From Flavisolibacter ginsenosidimutans (GTDB lineage Bacteria > Bacteroidota > Bacteroidia > Chitinophagales > Chitinophagaceae): DNA of 64,000 nt. The number at the start of each line of letters is the position of its first letter. The first letter of the stretch is position 1. The DNA is taken from the NCBI RefSeq assembly GCF_007970805.1, contig NZ_CP042433.1, positions 3,348,001-3,412,000 of the forward strand. Reading direction: 5' to 3'. Position numbers and translations under genes: made by a program. Below the pieces are notes generated by a model that saw nothing but the letters and a program-made list of their open reading frames with translations, was not told where the DNA came from and did not search any database. This document shows, one piece after another, positions 58,233 through 64,000 of the stretch.

Positions 58233-58960
58233 ACATCCGCTTTGCGCAAGTTTTTGATTTCGATGTTTGCCGGTTTCACCAGCGTCTCGCAATGAAAGCG
58301 GAGAAGAATTTGCGCCAGCGTAATCACGTCCTTCTGGCAATATTCCACAATGCGTTCGAGGTCTTTTTGCACGTAATAAACTTCGTTCACCATGCTGCCG
58401 TCAATGTCGTCTTTCGGAGAGGGCACGCCCAACACTTTTGCTAATAATTTCAACGACGTATAACTTTTAAAATCGCCAAATTTCCAAAGCTCCAGCGTAT
58501 CGAGATGCCGCACCTCCCACGGCTTGCGACCGGAAATTTTTAACGCTTCGGGAATTTCAACCCCGTTTACAATCATGCGGCGGCAGAGGTAAGGATAATC
58601 GAATTCTTTGCCGTTGTGAGCACACAAAAATTTGTCGGCTTGTCCGCTCCAGCCTTGCAGCATGTTTGCAAAATCCTTCAACAACTTTTTCTCATCATCA
58701 CCCGAATACGATTTGATGACCAGTTTCTTTTCTTCACCTGTTCCCTGAATACAGCCGCAGGAAACGCAAATGATTTTTCCGAATTCGGCGTAAATGGCGG
58801 CGCGGGGATAAAGCAATTCGGGTGTATCGGTTTCGGGATTTTTTGTAAGCGATCGGGTTTTGTGATTCCACAAGTCTTTCCATTCGCTGTCCAATTGGTG
58901 ATAGCTTTCTTCTTGGGAAACCGTTTCTATGTCGAGAAAGAGAATGTTGTTGAAATTCAT
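58229..58960 (-). CDS. DEDDy-type 3'-5' exonuclease (PolB-like domain)
   Basis: The 243-residue protein from ATG 58958-58960 shows the four DEDDy motifs: ILFLDIETVSQ (D-x-E, about 5-15), FLCAHNGKEFDYPYLCRRM (Exo II, about 113-131), and YCQKDVITLAQ (Exo III, Y-x3-D, about 203-213). The region SLKLLAKVLGVPSPKDDIDG (about 173-192) is typical of the predicted PolB-like exonuclease family. It degrades DNA or RNA 3' ends; role in repair or turnover is undefined. It is the first gene of the RidA/YjbR/aminotransferase transcript. Confidence 0.9.
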   Translation of the reverse strand: MNFNNILFLDIETVSQEESYHQLDSEWKDLWNHKTRSLTKNPETDTPELLYPRAAIYAEFGKIICVSCGCIQGTGEEKKLVIKSYSGDDEKKLLKDFANMLQGWSGQADKFLCAHNGKEFDYPYLCRRMIVNGVEIPEALKISGRKPWEVRHLDTLELWKFGDFKSYTSLKLLAKVLGVPSPKDDIDGSMVNEVYYVQKDLERIVEYCQKDVITLAQILLRFHCETLVKPANIEIKNLRKADV

Positions 58961-59029
58961 ATTCACTGTTTCACTATAGCCTGCAATCTACACGGTAAGG
59001 ACAAAAAACAAAAAAGAGTTTATGCACGT

Positions 59030-59090
59030 TTTGAACCACAAAGGCGCAAGGCGCGAAGAACGTTGTGAACCTTTGTGCCGGCGTTTACCT
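59030..59090. repeat. Word-type inverted repeat with CACAAAGG arms
   Basis: CACAAAGG and CCTTTGTG form the arms of a hairpin between 59036 and 59084, with GGCGCAAGGCGCGAAGAACG between them. It lies in the 164-bp gap between the exonuclease start and the sugar-nucleotide gene stop. I see no gene there. Confidence 0.5.
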
Positions 59091-59124
59091 GCGTCCGTCA
59101 AAGGGTGTCTTTGCAATTCGACGA

Positions 59125-60225
59125 TCAAAGAAATTTCTCGCCGGTATTCCGTTTTACTTCGGCCACGTATTCTTTAATCTCCTGCTCTTTGTCCTTGTGG
59201 CAAATGAGCAGTACGTCTTTTGTGTCGGCTACAATAAAATTTTCGAGGCCCTGCAAAACCACCAACTTGTCGTCGGGCACGTGCACCACGCATTTGCTGG
59301 TGTCAAACACAATGACCCTGTCGCCGGCAACGGCGTTTTCCAGGTAATCTTTTTCCATGTTGTCCCAGGCGCTGTTCCAGGTGCCTAAATCGCTCCAGCC
59401 AAAGGAGGCCGGAATAACGTACACGTTGTTGGCTTTTTCCATCACGCCAAAATCAACAGAAATGTTGGAGCACTGCGGATAAATTTCTTCGATGATTTCT
59501 TTTTCATCCGATGTATTGAGCTTTTCTTCTTCGCTCAAAAACAACTCGTACATCTCCGGCATGTGCTTGTGAAAAGCATCAATGCCGTTTTTAATTTTCC
59601 AAATGAATATGCCGGAGTTCCAGAGAAAATCGCCGGAGGCTATAAATGTTTTTGCCAGCTCAAGGTTGGGCTTTTCGGTAAAGGTCTTCACCTTGTGCAC
59701 ACCGGGTGTGGCCGGTGCGTCTTCGTGTTGAATGTAGCCGTAACCGGTGTTGGGGTAAGTGGGCTTGATGCCGATAGTGACGAGCGCATTAAAATGATTC
59801 ACAAACTTCAGGGCATCGTTACAAACTTCCAGAAATTTATCTTCCTGCAAAATGAGATGATCGGCCGGCGCCACAATGAGCGAAGCCTCCGGATTCATTT
59901 TTCGCAGCTTGAAGGAAATGTAAGCAATGCAAGGCGCGGTGTTTTTGCGAAACGGTTCGCCGATGATGTTTTCTTCGGGCAACTGCGGCAATTGTTCTTT
60001 GGTGATGCCGAGATATTCATTGGCCGTTACCACAAAAATATTTTCGGCCGGTACCAGGTGTACAAAGCGTTCGTAGGTTTGTTGGATCAGCGTTTTGCCG
60101 GCTCCCAGAATGTCTAAGAATTGTTTGGGATGGTTCACACGGCTGACGGGCCAAAACCGGCTGCCGATGCCACCGGCCATTATCGCTACGTAGGTGTTCT
60201 TCGGGTCAAGCTGTTGGTTGTTCAT
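59125..60225 (-). CDS. manC: Mannose-1-phosphate guanylyltransferase
   Basis: The 366-residue protein has the nucleotidyltransferase start YVAIMAGGIGSRFWPVSRVNHPKQFLDI (about 12-39), the G-G-x-G-T/S-R-x-x-P-x-S and P-K-Q motifs, IVAPADHLI (about 115-123), FTEKPNLELA near 180, GIFIWKI near 205 and VDFGVMEKANNVYVIPASFGWSDLGTWNS (about 265-293). It makes GDP-mannose from mannose-1-phosphate and GTP for surface glycans. It lacks the phosphomannose-isomerase C-terminal domain of bifunctional enzymes. Start ATG 60223-60225; upstream lies a GTTGATTGG word run. Confidence 0.92.
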   Translation of the reverse strand: MNNQQLDPKNTYVAIMAGGIGSRFWPVSRVNHPKQFLDILGAGKTLIQQTYERFVHLVPAENIFVVTANEYLGITKEQLPQLPEENIIGEPFRKNTAPCIAYISFKLRKMNPEASLIVAPADHLILQEDKFLEVCNDALKFVNHFNALVTIGIKPTYPNTGYGYIQHEDAPATPGVHKVKTFTEKPNLELAKTFIASGDFLWNSGIFIWKIKNGIDAFHKHMPEMYELFLSEEEKLNTSDEKEIIEEIYPQCSNISVDFGVMEKANNVYVIPASFGWSDLGTWNSAWDNMEKDYLENAVAGDRVIVFDTSKCVVHVPDDKLVVLQGLENFIVADTKDVLLICHKDKEQEIKEYVAEVKRNTGEKFL

Positions 60226-60232
60226 GTATGCG

Positions 60233-60262
60233 CTTAGTTGATTGGTTGATGAGTTGATTGGA
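60233..60262. repeat. Single-arm word repeat (GTTGATTGGTTGATGAGTTG)
   Basis: The same words as at 11716-11750, but with no complementary arm nearby. It lies between the kdsD stop and the manC start. Confidence 0.55.
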
Positions 60263-60294
60263 TATTTTTTTCGATTCGCGTTCCAGATTCGGGT

Positions 60295-61251
60295 TTAAAT
60301 CAGTCCTTGTTTTACCAGGTCGTGCAGATGCAGCACGCCAAGATAACTGTCTCCTTCGGCAACAACAAGTTGTGTGATTTCGGCCTTGCGCATAAGATCC
60401 AGCGCATTCACGGCCATTTCGCCTGGCGCTATGGTTTTAGGATTGAAAGTCATGATGTCTCTTGCCAGGATGTTGCTGATGCTGTCGCTCTTTTGCAACA
60501 TACGCCGCAGGTCGCCATCGGTAATAATGCCCATGAGCTTTCCGTCGGCGCCGGTAACGGCCGTTACCCCCAGCCTTGTTCTCGTCATTTCCATGATCAC
60601 TTCTTTCACCGATTGCGTTGCCTTCACTTCTGGCTTTTCGTTGTCCACGTACAAATCATTCACACGCAGGTAAAGCTTCCGGCCCAAGGTGCCGCCGGGA
60701 TGTAACTTGGCAAAATCTTCCACTTCAAAGCCGCGCTTCTCCATCAGGCAAACGGCAATGGCATCGCCCATTACCAATTGCGCCGTGGTACTGGTGGTTG
60801 GTGCCAAGTTGTTCGGACAAGCCTCTTGTTCTACGGTTGTGTTAAAAACAAAATCCGATTTTTTAGCGAGGTAAGAGGCCGTGTTGCCCGTGATGGCCAT
60901 AAGGCAATTGCCGAAGTTTTTGATTAGCGGCACAAGGATTTTTATCTCGGGGCTTTCGCCACTTTTGCTGATGACGATAACGATGTCTTCCTGCTGTACC
61001 ATGCCCAAATCGCCGTGAATGGCATCGGCCGCGTGAAGAAAAATGGCCGGCGAACCAGTAGAGTTAAGCGTGGCCACGATCTTTTGTGCGATGATGGCAC
61101 TTTTGCCAATGCCACTAATGACGATTCTTCCTTTGCAGGAAGCCAGTTGCGCAACGCCTGCTTCAAAGCTTTCGTCCAGCAAATTCGCCAGGTTCTTCAC
61201 CGCTTCGGCTTCCATCGCAATTGTTCGCAACGCAGCCTCTTTTATCGTCAT
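60295..61251 (-). CDS. kdsD: Arabinose-5-phosphate isomerase, KpsF/GutQ family (SIS plus CBS pair)
   Basis: The 318-residue protein from ATG 61249-61251 (an upstream TTG is less likely) has an N-terminal SIS domain: GRIVISGIGKSAIIAQKIVATLNSTGSPAIFLHAADAIHGDLGMVQ (about 40-85), VISKSGESPEI (about 93-103) and AQLVMGDAIAVCLMEKRGF near 165. A CBS pair follows (about 205-318; TRTRLGVTAVTGADGKLMGIITDGDLRRML, AEITQLVVAEGDSYLGVLHLHDLV). It isomerises ribulose-5-phosphate to arabinose-5-phosphate, first step of Kdo synthesis; partner kdsB is at 0.4-1.1 kb. Confidence 0.95.
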   Translation of the reverse strand: MTIKEAALRTIAMEAEAVKNLANLLDESFEAGVAQLASCKGRIVISGIGKSAIIAQKIVATLNSTGSPAIFLHAADAIHGDLGMVQQEDIVIVISKSGESPEIKILVPLIKNFGNCLMAITGNTASYLAKKSDFVFNTTVEQEACPNNLAPTTSTTAQLVMGDAIAVCLMEKRGFEVEDFAKLHPGGTLGRKLYLRVNDLYVDNEKPEVKATQSVKEVIMEMTRTRLGVTAVTGADGKLMGIITDGDLRRMLQKSDSISNILARDIMTFNPKTIAPGEMAVNALDLMRKAEITQLVVAEGDSYLGVLHLHDLVKQGLI

Positions 61252-61547
61252 CGTCGTTTTCAAGGCCGCAAAAATAATCGGTATTAACAGGAATGAAAGA
61301 AGATGCTCTTTATTATTTCTATTTAACTAAGTGATTACCGTCAATAGTTGTCATTTTAACTATTTTCTGTCCCGAAAAAAATTTTCGCGGGTTAAATTCG
61401 TCTCCCTTTTGAATCAACAGCCCAATGAAAATGGCGTCTTCCCGCCGCTTACCTGTCTTACGAAAGACAATCCCTGCGTGTTGTTTTCCTTGTCGGCTGT
61501 TTTGAAAAGGGCGATTTGAATGATATGCTTTCGAGCACAAATACCTG

Positions 61548-63803
61548 ATGATGCCAACAGTAAAAAAAACCACTTCAAGAAAAACCAGTCCCAAAACCCT
61601 CAAAACCACCGGCGCCGATTTACGAAAAGCGCTGCTTACCCATTTTGGCTTCAAAGATTTTAAAGGACAGCAGGAGAACGCCATCAATTCCCTGCTCTCC
61701 GGAAAAGATACGTTTGTGATCATGCCCACCGGGGGTGGCAAAAGCCTTTGCTACCAACTACCGGCCATGATCAGCCCGGGTGTGGCCATTGTGGTCAGCC
61801 CACTGATTGCGTTGATGAAAAACCAGGTTGACCTGGTACGCGGCTACAGCAGCAAAGACGAGATTGCACACTTTTTAAACTCAACGCTTTCCAAAAAAGA
61901 AATCAAAGAAGTTCACGACGACCTGAAGTCCGGCCACACCAAGATGCTGTACGTAGCGCCTGAAACGCTGACTAAGCAAGACAATCTCGATTTCTTTTCC
62001 GACCTGGAGATTTCGTTTTTCGCCGTGGACGAAGCGCATTGCATTTCGGAGTGGGGACATGATTTCCGTCCCGAATACCGCCGCCTGCGCGAAATGATGG
62101 ACCAGATTTCACCTTCTTCACCGGTAATTGCCCTTACGGCTACGGCCACTCCAAAAGTTCAAAGCGACATCGTCAAAAATCTCAGCCTTCGCGACCCGAA
62201 TGTTTTTATTTCCTCCTTTAACCGGCCCAATCTTTATTACGAGATTCTGCCCAAGATTAAAAAAGAGCAAACGCTGAAAAGCATCGCCAAATTCATTGTG
62301 CAGAACAAAGGCAAGAGCGGCATTATTTATACACTGAACCGCAAGACTACCGAAGAACTGGCCGACATGCTGATGGCCAACGGCGTGAAAGCCGTCGCCT
62401 ATCACGCAGGCCTCGATGCCAAACTCCGCGCCGAGCGGCAAGACCAATTCTTGAACGAAGATGTGCAGGTGATTGTGGCCACCATCGCCTTTGGGATGGG
62501 CATTGACAAACCGGACATCCGCTTTGTCATTCACTTCAACATTCCAAAGTCCATCGAAAATTATTACCAGGAAACCGGCCGTGCGGGCCGCGACGGATTG
62601 GAGGGCAAGTGCATTCTTTATTACTCGCACAAAGACGTTTCCAAGCTGGAACATCTCATGCGCGACAAGCCGCTGACTGAACGCGAAGTGGGCGCCCAAC
62701 TCATTAACGAGTCGGTTGCCTACGCCGAGAGCGGCGTGTGCCGGCGAAAAATTTTAATGAGCTATTTTGGCGAAGAGTACGGCGATAAACCCTGCGGGTC
62801 CTGCGACAACTGCCTGCATCCAAAAGAAAAAGTAGAAGCAAAGGAAAACGTGGTTCAGGCCATTAAAGTAATTAAAGCGCTGGACGAACGGTTTGCTACG
62901 GACTATACCGTGAAAATCATCACCGGTTATCTTACGCCGCAGATCAAAATGTTCCGCCACGAAGGACTGGAAGAATTTGGCATTGGCAAAGAACAAAACA
63001 ATCATTTCTGGAATTCCCTCATCCGGCAAATGCTGCTGGAAGGCCTGCTGAAAAAAGACATTGAAGAATACGGCGTGTTGAAGCTGACCAAAAAGGGCGA
63101 AGAGTTTTTCAAGAAGCCAAAGTCTTTCCCCGTTGTTCTCAACCATCTTTACGACGACGCCGACGAAGAAGATGAGGACGAAGGCACAGACGAAGGCACC
63201 GGCGTGGCTTTGGATGAGAAGCTGTTCAACATGCTGAAAGAACTTCGGCAGAAAGAAGCAAAGAAAAAGAACCTGCCGCCCTTTGTAATTTTCCTGGAAA
63301 CTTCGCTGCAGGACATGGCCACAATGTACCCAACCACAACCGCCGAACTGGAAAAATGCCAGGGCGTGAGCAAGGGCAAGGCCATTCGGTACGGCAAGCC
63401 TTTTATTGACCTGATTGCGCAGTACGTTCAGGACAACAAGATCGAAAAGCCGGATGATTTTGTGATGAAAAGCGTGGTAAACAAGAGCAGCAACAAGGTG
63501 GCCATCATTCAGCAGGTAGATAAAAAAATCCCGCTGGAAATCATTGCCAAGAACAAAGACCTGCGTCTTGATGATTTACTGGAAGAAATGGAAACCATTG
63601 CGGCTTCGGGGACGAAACTGAACCTGGATTACGCTATCTCGGATATGCTTGATGAATACGAGCAGGAAGAAATTATGGATTATTTCAAGGGCTGCGAAAC
63701 CTCGTCGCTGGACGTGGCACAACAGGAATTATCGGACGGCAATTACAACTGGGAGCAGTTGAAAATTATGCGAATCAAGTTTTTGAGCGTGTACGGCAAT
63801 TAG
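61548..63803 (+). CDS. recQ: ATP-dependent DNA helicase RecQ
   Basis: The 751-residue protein has all superfamily II helicase motifs: [36 protein letters not shown] (Q-motif and Walker A, about 37-73), [18 protein letters not shown] (about 157-174), IALTATATP (about 187-195), [15 protein letters not shown] (about 257-271) and [36 protein letters not shown] (about 318-353). An RQC region with zinc cysteines (C-x16-C-G-S-C-D-N-C, near 400-425) and an HRDC domain (about 580-630) follow. The length is greater than usual due to an acidic linker [17 protein letters not shown] and a C-terminal extension. It acts in recombination repair. Confidence 0.97.
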   Translation: MMPTVKKTTSRKTSPKTLKTTGADLRKALLTHFGFKDFKGQQENAINSLLSGKDTFVIMPTGGGKSLCYQLPAMISPGVAIVVSPLIALMKNQVDLVRGYSSKDEIAHFLNSTLSKKEIKEVHDDLKSGHTKMLYVAPETLTKQDNLDFFSDLEISFFAVDEAHCISEWGHDFRPEYRRLREMMDQISPSSPVIALTATATPKVQSDIVKNLSLRDPNVFISSFNRPNLYYEILPKIKKEQTLKSIAKFIVQNKGKSGIIYTLNRKTTEELADMLMANGVKAVAYHAGLDAKLRAERQDQFLNEDVQVIVATIAFGMGIDKPDIRFVIHFNIPKSIENYYQETGRAGRDGLEGKCILYYSHKDVSKLEHLMRDKPLTEREVGAQLINESVAYAESGVCRRKILMSYFGEEYGDKPCGSCDNCLHPKEKVEAKENVVQAIKVIKALDERFATDYTVKIITGYLTPQIKMFRHEGLEEFGIGKEQNNHFWNSLIRQMLLEGLLKKDIEEYGVLKLTKKGEEFFKKPKSFPVVLNHLYDDADEEDEDEGTDEGTGVALDEKLFNMLKELRQKEAKKKNLPPFVIFLETSLQDMATMYPTTTAELEKCQGVSKGKAIRYGKPFIDLIAQYVQDNKIEKPDDFVMKSVVNKSSNKVAIIQQVDKKIPLEIIAKNKDLRLDDLLEEMETIAASGTKLNLDYAISDMLDEYEQEEIMDYFKGCETSSLDVAQQELSDGNYNWEQLKIMRIKFLSVYGN

Positions 63804-63812
63804 GCTGGAATT

Positions 63813-63860
63813 AAAAGAGAAAAGAAATTTTTCAAAAACTCTTTCTTTCTTTTCTCTTTT
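63813..63860 (+). terminator. Hairpin terminator after recQ with purine/pyrimidine arms
   Basis: AAAAGAGAAAAGAAA (63813-63827) is exactly complementary to TTTCTTTTCTCTTTT (63846-63860) around an 18-nt loop, followed by T. All bases of one arm are purines. Confidence 0.7.
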
Positions 63861-63875
63861 TACCGCTTAGCTCCT

Positions 63876-63883
63876 TATTTTTG
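63876..63883 (+). promoter_or_regulatory. Putative -7 box for tRNA-Phe
   Basis: TATTTTTG fits TAnnTTTG and lies 22 nt upstream of the mature tRNA 5' end. The upstream T-rich run gives no sharp -33 element. Confidence 0.5.
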
Positions 63884-63904
63884 CTGCCCGCTTGGCGGAA
63901 GGCT

Positions 63905-63977
63905 GGTGCGGTAGCTCAGTCGGTAGAGCAAAGGACTGAAAATCCTTGTGTCGCCGGTTCGATCCCGGCCCACACCA
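63905..63977 (+). tRNA. tRNA-Phe (anticodon GAA)
   Basis: The 73-nt cloverleaf folds as acceptor GGTGCGG/CCACACC with discriminator A, D arm GCTC...GAGC, anticodon arm AAGGA-CTGAAAA-TCCTT with anticodon GAA, 5-nt variable loop GTGTC and T arm GCCGG-TTCGATC-CCGGC. Pair 5:68 in the acceptor would be C-A, a mismatch. CCA is not encoded (CAG follows), as is common in Bacteroidota. Downstream sequence to the window end holds nothing recognisable. Confidence 0.93.
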
Positions 63978-64000
63978 CAGAAAAAGACCCGGTTAAAAGC

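Noticed and set aside
61319..61741. Minus-strand frame of 140 codons overlapping the recQ start
   Set aside because: It overlaps the Walker A region of recQ in antisense; the gap 61252-61547 itself shows no convincing gene.

Overview
The window looks like a piece of a Bacteroidota chromosome, most likely from the order Chitinophagales. The evidence is gene content: GldC, a type IX secretion (T9SS) C-terminal sorting domain, DUF4290, DUF6089, paired OmpH/Skp genes beside BamA, and a SusC-like outer-membrane barrel. Several upstream regions carry the Bacteroidota promoter form (TTTG, about 20 nt, TAnnTTTG), and Shine-Dalgarno sequences are scarce. The family-level placement is inference. Almost all of the window is ordinary chromosomal housekeeping sequence. 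No phage, rRNA operon, CRISPR array or transposase was seen.

Layout. 1-3.4 kb: macro-domain protein (cut by the left edge), kdsB, a fatty-acid hydroxylase-type membrane enzyme and dnaN, all on the minus strand. 3.7-9.2 kb, plus strand: an unknown protein translationally coupled to a cytosolic trypsin-like protease with a zinc ribbon, then recX, a small membrane protein, a GT39 glycosyltransferase and a proline-rich secreted protein. 9.4-13.4 kb: tatC, a CNNM/CBS protein, gmk, and a divergent AraC-type regulator. 13.6-20.8 kb: an outer-membrane barrel receptor, nitroreductase, DUF1003 protein, a second GT39 enzyme, a small OMP, and a DUF433 antitoxin with the stump of its toxin. 20.8-34 kb: a long minus-strand envelope block (bamA, two OmpH chaperones, gldC, yqeY, cvpA, hydrolase, CBS protein, POTRA-barrel protein, nadK, DUF6089, uppS, murA). 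34-44.9 kb: DUF4290, DNA glycosylase, a DUF922-like relic, cysS, an EEP-family membrane protein, two rhomboids, rlmD, then fatty-acid hydroxylase, trmB, DUF5522 and an alkyltransferase-like protein on the plus strand. 45-50 kb: T9SS beta-helix protein, sigma/anti-sigma pair, gcvH, exonuclease III. 50-51.7 kb: a type II restriction-modification pair. 51.8-54.2 kb: a LolA-like protein with an ABC exporter. 54.3-56.3 kb: a compact arsenic operon. 56.3-64 kb: aminotransferase, YjbR, RidA, exonuclease, mannose-1-phosphate guanylyltransferase, kdsD, recQ and tRNA-Phe.

How the genes connect. KdsB and KdsD are the CMP-Kdo branch of LPS synthesis. MurA and UppS supply peptidoglycan precursors and lipid carrier. 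BamA and the OmpH pair assemble outer-membrane proteins, of which several are encoded here. The arsenic operon (arsR, a 29-residue cysteine-pair peptide, arsN, aquaglyceroporin, arsC) has no arsenite pump; reduction by ArsC plus exit through the channel would be the detoxification route.

The most unusual material is between and inside genes. First, at least a dozen gene boundaries carry inverted repeats built from short locus-specific words, usually starting at or within a few bases of a stop codon. Second, an interspersed element with the core GTGCGACGCAAC occurs in five intergenic regions, in at least two of them inside units of about 240 bp bounded by G/C-rich hairpins. Third, a palindrome-rich element of about 140 bp sits in frame inside rlmD. 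Fourth, the tiny peptide in the arsenic operon consists largely of three Gly-Cys-Cys repeats.
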